From contig JACADX010000072.1 in NCBI GenBank assembly GCA_013389125.1, positions 1-7,924 of the forward strand: a stretch of DNA of 7,924 nt, given 5' to 3'. The notes below the pieces were generated by a model, which was given only the letters and a program-made list of their open reading frames with translations, was not told the origin of the DNA and searched no databases. The stretch is from Parvularculaceae bacterium (GTDB lineage: Bacteria > Pseudomonadota > Alphaproteobacteria > Caulobacterales > Parvularculaceae). Position 1 is the first letter of the stretch, and each line of letters opens with the position of its first letter. Shown in pieces: positions 1 to 5,739 of this stretch. Both the position numbers and the translations under genes were made by a program.

Positions 1-41
1 ACACCATGCAGGTCAACGTGTTTCTGAATGCGCCTCAGTAA
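1..41 (+). CDS. C-terminal end of an unidentified upstream gene (partial)
   Basis: An open frame enters from the left edge (frame of position 3) and ends at TAA 39-41; the visible residues are TMQVNVFLNAPQ. It overlaps the start of the C39 peptidase gene by 14 nt (28-41), which suggests translational coupling in one plus-strand operon. The tail alternates polar and hydrophobic residues (MQVNVFLN), as in a beta strand, but twelve residues are too few for a family call. In Pseudomonas fap operons the gene just before the C39 peptidase encodes the amyloid-like FapC, so a secreted substrate is possible here; that is inference from position only. A chance open frame cannot be excluded. Confidence 0.45.
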   Translation, partial: TMQVNVFLNAPQ

Positions 42-756
42 GCTCATCGCGCTGATCGTCGCCGCGGCGGCGTTAGGCTCCGCGCCGGCGCGTTCGGCCG
101 ATCTCATCGTGCAGTCCGGCGGCGCTGCGAACCGGCTCAAGGTTCAGAGCCTCCTCGAGCGCAAATTCGCGACCGTCGTCCGGCAGCAATTCGACTTCAG
201 TTGCGGGTCCGCGGCGCTTGCGACCCTCCTCACTCATCATTACGGCCGCGCGACCAGCGAAAGCGACGCGTTCCGGGCGATGTGGAACGTCGGCGACCAG
301 GCGCGCATCCGCGAATTCGGCTTTTCGCTCCTCGAAATGAAACGCTTTCTCGAGGCGGCGGGACTTCGGGCGGACGGATTCAAGCTGACCCTTGAGCGCG
401 TCGCGGAAATCGGCGTTCCCGGCATCGCCCTCATCGAAGAAGACGGCTATCGTCATTTCGTCGTCGTCAAAGGCTTTTCGCGCGGCAAGGTCCTTGTCGG
501 CGATCCGGCGCGCGGCCTCAGGACGCTGACGCCGAAAAAATTCGCGGCGGTGTGGGACGGCACGATCCTCTTTATCAGGACCGATCTTCAAACCGGCAAG
601 GAGAACTTCAACAGCGCCCGCGACTGGCGGCTTACGCCGTTCGGGCCGACCGATCGCGGGCTCGACGGCGAGCCGTTGCAGGCGGCGCATCTCGAGCAGA
701 CGCGCGCTTTCCATTCGGGGTTTTCCATTCTGACGACGGGATCGCCGATCCGATGA
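28..756 (+). CDS. Secreted C39-family cysteine peptidase (FapD-like)
   Basis: A 242-residue predicted periplasmic cysteine protease of the C39 (double-glycine peptidase) family, here a free-standing enzyme with no ABC-transporter domains. Residues 1-23 form a Sec signal peptide (MRLSKL, then an Ala/Leu/Val core, cleavage near ARSA-D). The catalytic motif is QQFDFSCGSAALATLL: Gln53 or Gln54 as oxyanion-hole residue and Cys59 as nucleophile. His143 (YRHFVVVKGF) and Asp159 (VGDPARG) complete the triad. About 55 residues follow the core domain, with no motif I recognise. C39 domains normally cut leaders after Gly-Gly, and free-standing exported versions include FapD of the Fap amyloid system. The ATG at 28 is the first that gives a full signal peptide; no good Shine-Dalgarno precedes it, so coupling to the upstream frame is likely. 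The stop overlaps the next ATG (ATGA, 753-756), and that product carries a GG motif, making it the obvious candidate substrate. Confidence 0.88.
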   Translation: MRLSKLIALIVAAAALGSAPARSADLIVQSGGAANRLKVQSLLERKFATVVRQQFDFSCGSAALATLLTHHYGRATSESDAFRAMWNVGDQARIREFGFSLLEMKRFLEAAGLRADGFKLTLERVAEIGVPGIALIEEDGYRHFVVVKGFSRGKVLVGDPARGLRTLTPKKFAAVWDGTILFIRTDLQTGKENFNSARDWRLTPFGPTDRGLDGEPLQAAHLEQTRAFHSGFSILTTGSPIR

Positions 757-1166
757 CCGCGCGCGCGCCGCTTCTCGGGGCTATTCTCGCCGCCCTGCCG
801 ATCGCCGCGGCGGGGGCCGAGCCCGTCGATCCCTTCGCGGCGGAAACGCCGATGGACGAGGCGACGCTCAGCGAAGCGCGCGGCGGCCTCGTCATCAACG
901 GCTTCGTCATCGACTTCGCGGTCAGGACGACCGTCATCATCGATGGGATCGCTGCCCTATCGGGAGCAACGTCGCCTGTCGCCTTCGACATAGACCCGTC
1001 GATCAATACGCTCGTTATCAGCAACACGCTTGACGGGATCGAGATCTCGCGAGTCGTCGCGCTCGACGTCGTCGTGCCAAACTTCAACGCCGCGCTCTCG
1101 TCTGCTGTCGCCGCCGGCATCGGCGCCGATATCGCTCCCTCGCTCTATAGCCTCAGCGGCTTTTAA
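753..1166 (+). CDS. Small exported protein with a double-glycine-type motif; candidate C39 substrate
   Basis: A 137-residue protein that I cannot assign to a named family. The ATG at 753 overlaps the C39 peptidase stop (ATGA) and opens a signal peptide (residues 1 to about 22, MTARAPLLGA then a hydrophobic stretch to AGA-E). Next comes an acidic spacer and the segment DEATLSEARGG, with Gly44-Gly45. Counting Gly45 as -1, positions -4 (Ala42), -7 (Leu39) and -12 (Met34) are non-polar, as in the leaders cut by C39 peptidases. Cutting there would release 92 residues rich in Val, Ile, Ala and Asp, including LVINGFVIDFAVRTTVIIDG, which looks beta-prone. The protein has no Cys, Trp, His, Gln or Lys. 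It lacks the CXXC-type motif I associate with Fap fibre subunits, so it is not a plain FapB/C/E. Residues 40-65 vaguely resemble small proteins I recall next to C39 peptidases. The longer open frame from 552 is dismissed because it runs through the peptidase gene. Substrate status is inference. Confidence 0.72.
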   Translation: MTARAPLLGAILAALPIAAAGAEPVDPFAAETPMDEATLSEARGGLVINGFVIDFAVRTTVIIDGIAALSGATSPVAFDIDPSINTLVISNTLDGIEISRVVALDVVVPNFNAALSSAVAAGIGADIAPSLYSLSGF

Positions 1167-2755
1167 TCTGCGAGCTTCATCTGCGCCCGGAGAATGAGAC
1201 GCATATCCGGCGCCTCGTCGGTCGCGCCGATCGACGTGTTGAGCGTCAGGCGCAGCCGGTCATTGACAAAATAGGATCCGCCGATCCCGAACGAGCCGAC
1301 AGTCACTCGCGGCTGGCGCGCGCGCGTCAAGAGTACGGCGCCGCTCGTCGTGTCGATCGTCTCGATGAGGAGACTGGTGCGGAAGAACTGGCTCTGGTCG
1401 TAGCCGAAGTTGAGCGACAGGCGCTCGTTGAGCGCAAGGCCGACGCCAAGGCTCGCGCGGATCGCGTCGCCGGGATCATACTCGCGGACAAGAGCGGCGC
1501 CGACCCGTTCGTCCGGCGACACCGCGAAATTCATCTGATAGCCGAGATTGGCGTAAAAAACCGCCGGATCGGTCGGCAAAATGGCGGTGATGCTCGGCTC
1601 GACGGTCCAAAAGCCCGAACCCGTTGCGGCGTCCAGCTCGACGCCCGCCGCATTCCGGTCAACGTCAAAAGGCCCCTCCCCAGTCGGCGCTTTCGCACGA
1701 AGATTGGCGACCGCGTAGGGAAAACCGACGCCGTCCGTCAGCTGATAGTGCAAGCCGACCTCGATATCGCCGAGGCCCGCCCCGCGCTGATCGCGCACAA
1801 ACTCCGTTCCGTCGTCCAGGGCGACGCCCGACACGCGATCGTCTCGATAGACGAAGGGGACTTTGCCGTCGAGTTCAAGACGGTCGGTCAGCCCGTAGCG
1901 AAGCCCTCCCCTTGCAACGAGCGACATTCGATCCGTGTCGGTTGCTTCGATAACCCCGATCAGGATCGCGTCAATGATCTCCGTGCCGCTGAAGAAGAAG
2001 CGGTTCTCGGACGAATGTGAATAATCGAGTTCCGGCTCGAAGAAGAGCGTGCCTCTTGGAGTGAGAATGCCGCCGACATCAGAGGCGAGCGCGAGATAGG
2101 GCTCGTTAAGGCCCTCCTCCGGCCGAACGCCGACTTCTTCAGGCGTCGCCGAAGGCGTTTCGGGACCCTGCGCGGAACCCGGCGGCGGCGCGGCCGCGAT
2201 CGCGGAAGCGACCCGCCTTTCCGCCGGCGGCGGCGAAAAGGAAGGCGTCGGCGGCGGCGGCTCGGTCGCGACGATCGTCGTCGACCCGCCGCTTGCGCCC
2301 GGAATGATCAGGGTTTGACCCGCCTTCAGGCTTTGCGGAGTCCGGATGCGGTTCTCGCGCATCAGCCGCTCGACGCTGACGCCGTTATTGAGCGCGATCC
2401 GATAGAGGGTTTCGCCGGCCTGAACGACATAGACGCCGTGACCCGCGGACACTGACGGCGCGATCGCCGCCGCTTTCTTCATCCCGAGCTCGGTCTCGAG
2501 CGTGCCGATTCGCGCCGCCTGCTGGCCGACAAGACCGTTGAGGCGCTTGATCGTCTGCTCGGCTTCCTCAAGGCGCATCGACTGCACCGCCATCATGTCG
2601 CGGATGCGAACGAGTTCTTCCTCAAGGGTCGGTTTCGGCGCGAGACGCGTTTCGCCCGCCGGCTGGTCAGTGGTCTGTGCGATGGCGCACGGCGCAATCA
2701 CCGTCAATGCCGTCGCCGCGAGCGCCGTCGCTCGGAAAGATCTCCTGCCTTTCAT
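1163..2755 (-). CDS. Outer-membrane beta-barrel protein with coiled coil and LysM domain (FapF-like porin candidate)
   Basis: A 530-residue predicted outer-membrane protein. From the ATG at 2755: signal peptide 1-26 (MKGRRSFRAT to AIA-Q); a heptad-like coiled coil around 43-94 (LEEELVRIRDMM, RLEEAEQTIKRLNGLV); a LysM peptidoglycan-binding domain around 107-152 (GVYVVQAGETLYRIALNNGV, then LKAGQTLIIP); a Pro/Ala-rich linker, 164-210; and a C-terminal region, 215-530, of alternating strands (GGLRYGLTDRLELDGKVPF, VGLHYQLTDGV, LSLNFGYDQSQF, DRLRLTLNTSIG) typical of transporter-type barrels such as the MetA-pathway phenol-degradation family. FapF, the Fap secretion pore, also has an N-terminal coiled coil before a barrel; LysM is not part of it as I know it. 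A TTG at 2788 overlapping the regulator's stop would add 11 residues before the signal peptide, so I prefer the ATG at 2755, which has GGGGA 7 nt upstream. Its stop overlaps the convergent gene's stop in TTAA. The barrel call is good; the Fap link is tentative. Confidence 0.8.
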   Translation of the reverse strand: MKGRRSFRATALAATALTVIAPCAIAQTTDQPAGETRLAPKPTLEEELVRIRDMMAVQSMRLEEAEQTIKRLNGLVGQQAARIGTLETELGMKKAAAIAPSVSAGHGVYVVQAGETLYRIALNNGVSVERLMRENRIRTPQSLKAGQTLIIPGASGGSTTIVATEPPPPTPSFSPPPAERRVASAIAAAPPPGSAQGPETPSATPEEVGVRPEEGLNEPYLALASDVGGILTPRGTLFFEPELDYSHSSENRFFFSGTEIIDAILIGVIEATDTDRMSLVARGGLRYGLTDRLELDGKVPFVYRDDRVSGVALDDGTEFVRDQRGAGLGDIEVGLHYQLTDGVGFPYAVANLRAKAPTGEGPFDVDRNAAGVELDAATGSGFWTVEPSITAILPTDPAVFYANLGYQMNFAVSPDERVGAALVREYDPGDAIRASLGVGLALNERLSLNFGYDQSQFFRTSLLIETIDTTSGAVLLTRARQPRVTVGSFGIGGSYFVNDRLRLTLNTSIGATDEAPDMRLILRAQMKLAD

Positions 2756-2762
2756 CCGCGTA

Positions 2763-2767
2763 TCCCC
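2763..2767 (-). promoter_or_regulatory. Shine-Dalgarno that decides the start of the barrel-protein gene
   Basis: On the minus strand GGGGA lies 7 nt before the ATG at 2755. It supports that start over the TTG at 2788, which would give a less typical signal peptide with eleven extra residues. Confidence 0.5.
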
Positions 2768-2784
2768 ATTGACGGCGCCGAAAA

Positions 2785-3933
2785 TCAAAAGCCAAGGAGG
2801 CGCTTCAAATCGGCGCGCAGCCTGCCGACATCCGCGCCCTCGACTTCAAGCTTCCTGCTGATCTCGCCGCACTTCTCGCGATTCATCCGAAGGCGGCGCG
2901 CGGCGGCGATGATGGTTCCGCCTTCTTTCTCAAGGGCCGCAGCCGTCAGATACCGCGTCAACAGATCGGTCGCCGCACGCATCGGCGGCAATTCGCCGGG
3001 CGCTTTTCCGTCCTGGATCGCAAGATGTTCCGCCGCGATAACGCCGTCGTGGACGTGGATGGCGGCGCGGCGCAGCGCGTTTCTGAGTTCGCGCACGTTA
3101 CCCGGCCAGTCGTGGCGGCGGATCGCGTCTCTCGCGTCGTTTGCGAGCAGATAGGCGGCCCCGCGCTCAAGCGAGATCTGGCGGACCAAGTGCTCCGCGA
3201 TCTCGACGCTGTCGTCGCCGCGCCGGCGCAGCGGGGGCAGATCGATCGTTAGCGCGGCGAGCCGATAGTAAAGGTCTTTCCGAAAGCCGCCGCCCGCAGC
3301 CGCTGCGGCGAGGTCGATATTCGTTGCTGCGATCAGCCGGACATCCACTGTCAGCGGAATTGAGGGACCAAGCGGCGTGACGACGCCGTCCTCGATCACG
3401 CGAAGCAAGTTCGCCTGCAGTTCAAGCGGCAGCTCAGCAATTTCGTCAAGGTGCAGCGATCCCTGGTGCGCCTGCTCGAACAGCCCCGCCCTGCGTTCGA
3501 CGGCCCCGGTGAATGCGCCGCGCGCGTGGCCGAAGAAATCGGCGCCAGCGAGTTCGCGGTCGACGCGTCCGACATTGCGAACCACGAACGGAAACGGTTT
3601 CCTCGGTCCTGCGAAGTGGAGCTGCCGCGCGACCGCCTCTTTCCCAGCGCCCGTTTCACCGCAGATGAGGACTGGGTCGGCTTCCGAGGCATAAAGCGCG
3701 ATGAGCTCGCGAACCCGCGCAATCTCCGGGGATGACCCAACGATCTGGTCGGTTGCGTCCTTGCGCCAAAGCGGCTTTTTTGGTCGCGGCGGCGTTGCGG
3801 CGTAAACGGGACGCAGGCCGGCGTGCGGCGCCGCGCCATTTGCGTTCGACTTCACGAGGCTAATGGCGGCCGAGCCGTCCATGCGAACCGAGCCGTCGCC
3901 GTTCTTTTCGCGACCGTTCTCCCTCACCCGCAT
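2785..3933 (-). CDS. Sigma-54-dependent transcriptional activator lacking a sensor domain
   Basis: A 382-residue bacterial enhancer-binding protein that would remodel RNA polymerase holding sigma-54, using ATP. The AAA+ domain spans about 63-305: Walker A GETGAGKE (92-99), the sigma-54 contact loop GAFTGA intact at 139-144, Walker B SLHLDE (159-164), sensor I RLIAATN (199-205), arginine-finger region FRKDLYYRLA (217-226) and WPGNVREL (276-283). The first 60 residues are short and low-complexity, with no receiver, GAF or PAS domain, so control is probably by expression or by a partner protein. The C-terminus (about 328-363, EGGTIIAAARRLRMNREKCGEISRKL) resembles a Fis-type helix-turn-helix but is divergent. 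The ATG at 3933 sits directly behind GGGGAG; a GTG two codons later has better spacing, and Met18 is another option. The stop is 29 nt from the ATG of the barrel-protein gene, so the two are probably co-transcribed. Likely targets are genes of this module; that is inference. Confidence 0.9.
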   Translation of the reverse strand: MRVRENGREKNGDGSVRMDGSAAISLVKSNANGAAPHAGLRPVYAATPPRPKKPLWRKDATDQIVGSSPEIARVRELIALYASEADPVLICGETGAGKEAVARQLHFAGPRKPFPFVVRNVGRVDRELAGADFFGHARGAFTGAVERRAGLFEQAHQGSLHLDEIAELPLELQANLLRVIEDGVVTPLGPSIPLTVDVRLIAATNIDLAAAAAGGGFRKDLYYRLAALTIDLPPLRRRGDDSVEIAEHLVRQISLERGAAYLLANDARDAIRRHDWPGNVRELRNALRRAAIHVHDGVIAAEHLAIQDGKAPGELPPMRAATDLLTRYLTAAALEKEGGTIIAAARRLRMNREKCGEISRKLEVEGADVGRLRADLKRLLGF

Positions 3934-4104
3934 CTCCCCAAAAACGGCGACCGCCCATGGCGGGCACCGTCAATTCGACGTGTTCGGGGCAGAGAGGGCC
4001 AAAATCGCCGGAAGAACGCGCTCGCTGCGTGCGCCGCAGCGTTGCCAATCCTTTGGTTGACCCCCAAGTCTCCCAAAATCGTCGATAGCAAAAAATTACG
4101 AGAC

Positions 4105-4114
4105 TGTCATGACA
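4105..4114. repeat. Perfect 10-bp palindrome TGTCATGACA
   Basis: TGTCATGACA reads the same on both strands and lies about 170 nt before the activator's start, in the AT-rich intergenic core. It could bind a dimeric regulator. A single copy of this length can arise by chance. Confidence 0.4.
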
Positions 4115-4136
4115 ATTCGATTTCAGTTGCTCGTTG

Positions 4137-4154
4137 GTGGAATATTCCGTGGAA
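4137..4154. repeat. Palindrome GGAATATTCC with a repeated GTGGAA at 12-nt pitch
   Basis: GGAATATTCC (4139-4148) is a perfect palindrome. GTGGAA occurs at 4137-4142 and again at 4149-4154, about one helical turn apart. Together with the palindrome at 4105 this makes a cluster of possible operator half-sites upstream of the activator gene. The binding protein is unknown; self-binding by the activator or another regulator is possible. Confidence 0.4.
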
Positions 4155-4164
4155 AGATAATTAC

Positions 4165-4193
4165 ATTATGACGGTAACATAAATTCGGACTAA
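4165..4193 (-). promoter_or_regulatory. Weak sigma-70-like promoter candidate for the activator/barrel operon
   Basis: On the minus strand TTAGTC (4193-4188) and CATAAT (4170-4165) are 17 nt apart. The -10 matches the consensus at 5 of 6 positions, the -35 poorly. It points towards the activator gene and would leave a leader of over 200 nt containing the palindromes. AT-rich DNA produces such matches easily. Confidence 0.22.
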
Positions 4194-4248
4194 ATATCAT
4201 GGTGCACGTGGGCCGCGGCTGGCGATACGACAACGCGGAAATCCATCG

Positions 4249-5232
4249 CTATGGTTGAAAATGATCGTAACCGCCGGCGCTGGTTGCAATCGATTTTCCC
4301 AACCCGTTGAGAAGGCGGACGCCACCGCCTCTCGAAACCGTCCCGATGCGCGCGACAGGCGTTTTCGTGAGTTGTGACGCCATCTCGATCGAGCGGCGGC
4401 GAGACGACGGCGCTGAAAAGAAGATCTCGTAGTCATCGCCAGACGAGGCAAGGCGCGCGACCGCGGCTTCGCGGTCTTCCTGCCGGTCGAGCCAGAAACG
4501 GGCCGCCTCCGAAAGCGGGATTTTCTCCGCATGGATTTCAATGCCGACGGAGGATTCCTCCGCGACATGCCTGGCGTCGGCGATGAGGCCGTCCGAAACG
4601 TCAATCGCCGCGCTCGCGCAGCCGCAGAGCGCGCCCCCGAGCGACACGCGCGGCGACGGGAGCTGGTAGCGCTCCGCGAAAAACGACTTGTGCGGCGCCG
4701 CAGGCTTCAAGTCGCCGGCAAGCGCCGCAAGTCCGAGCCCGGCGTCGCCAATCGTTCCGGTGACATAGGCGTCGTCGCCGACCTGCGCGCCCGAACGGCG
4801 GATCATTCCCGCAGGACCTTTGGCGCCGAACATGGTCACAGAAATTACGAAAGGCGCGCCCTTCGCCCGGTGCGCCGTCGTATCGCCGCCGACAAGCGCG
4901 ATTTTGAACAGGTCCTGGTCCGCCTTAAGTCCCGCCGCGAATTCGGCGATCGCCTCTTCCGTAACGCCCGTCGGCCAGACGCAGCCGAGAAAGTAGCCGA
5001 TGGGGCGCGCGCCTTTCGCCGCAAGATCGGAAAGGTTGACGCGCAGCGCCTTCCGCGCGACGGCCGAAACGGGGTCTTTCGCCCGGAAGTGCACGCCTTC
5101 GACCAACACGTCCTTGGTCACGACGAATTCGCCCGTAAGGAGCGCCGCGTCGTCTTTCAATCCGAACGCGCCTTCAAAGTCGGCCGAGAGCGGGGCGAAA
5201 TATCTCGCGATGATGTCAAATTCGCCCGTCAA
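4249..5232 (-). CDS. thiL: Thiamine-monophosphate kinase
   Basis: A 327-residue cytoplasmic enzyme that phosphorylates thiamine monophosphate to thiamine diphosphate with ATP, the last step of cofactor synthesis. It belongs to the PurM/SelD-type ATP-binding family. Counting from the proposed start: TGEFDIIARYF (2-12), the metal- and nucleotide-binding Asp pair KDDAALL (26-32), Asp41 in TKDVLVEGVHF, NLSDLAAKGARP (66-77), GGDTTAH (115-121), and later AAIDVSDGLIADARH and ASSGDDYEIFF, all family signatures. No ATG precedes the conserved GEF. I choose TTG 5232-5230, which overlaps the nusB TGA as TTGA and gives the family's usual N-terminus and length (about 325). The frame stays open further upstream only because nusB lies there in another frame. 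It is the last gene of the glyA-nrdR-nusB-thiL unit; nusB-thiL adjacency is common in Proteobacteria. Confidence 0.93.
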   Translation of the reverse strand: MTGEFDIIARYFAPLSADFEGAFGLKDDAALLTGEFVVTKDVLVEGVHFRAKDPVSAVARKALRVNLSDLAAKGARPIGYFLGCVWPTGVTEEAIAEFAAGLKADQDLFKIALVGGDTTAHRAKGAPFVISVTMFGAKGPAGMIRRSGAQVGDDAYVTGTIGDAGLGLAALAGDLKPAAPHKSFFAERYQLPSPRVSLGGALCGCASAAIDVSDGLIADARHVAEESSVGIEIHAEKIPLSEAARFWLDRQEDREAAVARLASSGDDYEIFFSAPSSRRRSIEMASQLTKTPVARIGTVSRGGGVRLLNGLGKSIATSAGGYDHFQP

Positions 5233-5720
5233 GTCCGTTTCGCCTTCGGGCGCGGCCGCTTGCCGGCGTCCTCGTCGCGGCGCTCGCGCCAGAGCGCGTC
5301 GAGAAGCGCGTTGACGAATTTGCGCTCCTCGACGTCGAAGAAAGCGTTGGCGATCTCGAGATATTCGTCGATGACGGCGCGCGGCGACAATTCGCGTCGG
5401 TGAATGAGTTCGTAGGCTGCCGTCCGCAGGATCGCGCGCACCGTCGCGTCGAGCCGCGCGAGCGTCCACTTGTCGGCGAGGTTCCTCTGAATGAGGGGAT
5501 CAATCTTCAATTGCGCGCGGACGACGCCGCGCACGAGATCCGCGAAGAAATCGTCATCGGCGTCGTGCAGGAGATCGCCTTCGATCTCGCCGCCGAGACG
5601 ATGCTTGCGGAACTCATCTATGACGCCCTCGACGCCGACGCCTGTCGCCTCCATCTGGTAGAGCGCCTGGACGGCTGCGAGCCGTGCGTTCGTGCGCCCC
5701 TGCATCGGATTATCGGTCAC
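5229..5720 (-). CDS. nusB: Transcription antitermination factor NusB
   Basis: A 163-residue all-helical RNA-binding protein that joins NusE (ribosomal protein S10) at boxA to let RNA polymerase read through rRNA operons. The signatures are the N-terminal RTNARLAAVQALYQME, then FFADLVRGV, LDATVRAILRTAAYEL, PRAVIDEYLEIANAFF and the C-terminal KFVNALLDALWRE, followed by a basic tail (KRPRPKAKRT). The frame stays open to 5927, but that part lies inside nrdR. Candidate starts are TTG 5732 (with AAGG 5 nt upstream), GTG 5720 and ATG 5705. I choose GTG 5720 because MTDNPMQGRTNARL fits the usual short leader before the Arg-rich helix; this is a judgement. The gap to nrdR is about 19 nt and the stop overlaps thiL. 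The usual riboflavin neighbours are missing (see findings). Confidence 0.92.
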   Translation of the reverse strand: MTDNPMQGRTNARLAAVQALYQMEATGVGVEGVIDEFRKHRLGGEIEGDLLHDADDDFFADLVRGVVRAQLKIDPLIQRNLADKWTLARLDATVRAILRTAAYELIHRRELSPRAVIDEYLEIANAFFDVEERKFVNALLDALWRERRDEDAGKRPRPKAKRT

Positions 5721-5739
5721 GTGCGCTGACAAGGCGGCC

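Larger units (their letters stand above)
3934..4248. other. Intergenic region with an AT-rich core upstream of the sigma-54 activator
   Basis: These 315 nt separate the thiL stop from the activator start, with both genes on the minus strand. I see no convincing gene. The part from about 4075 to 4200 is clearly AT-rich against its surroundings, as expected for a promoter region. It holds two perfect 10-bp palindromes (4105-4114 and 4139-4148), a repeated GTGGAA and a weak sigma-70-like site. No clear hairpin with a T-run follows thiL, so the end of the glyA-thiL transcript is not defined here. Confidence 0.6.

Noticed and set aside
73..714. Minus-strand 213-residue frame opposite the C39 peptidase
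   Set aside because: Arg/Ala/Glu-rich composition typical of antisense frames in GC-rich genes; no motif or signal peptide.
552..1166. Longer plus-strand frame of 204 residues ending with the small exported protein
   Set aside because: Its first 67 residues run out of frame through the C39 peptidase gene and look like Arg-rich shadow sequence; the ATG at 753 gives a signal peptide and an ATGA overlap.
4033..4047. Possible sigma-54 promoter on the minus strand (TGGCAACGCTGCGGC)
   Set aside because: The -24 half TGGCA and a GC at the right distance match, but the -12 element lacks the TT and reads CGGC; too weak to call.
3823..4182. Plus-strand 119-residue frame across the activator start and intergenic region
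   Set aside because: Half of it is antisense to the activator; the rest changes composition and shows no motif or good ribosome-binding site.
4195..4260. Possible terminator after thiL
   Set aside because: There are short palindromes (GCCGCGGC, GTGCAC) and a GCGAT/ATCGC pair with an 18-nt loop, but no stable stem followed by a T-run.
4531..5403. Plus-strand 290-residue frame opposite thiL and nusB
   Set aside because: Arg-rich shadow of two well-supported genes; no recognisable domain.
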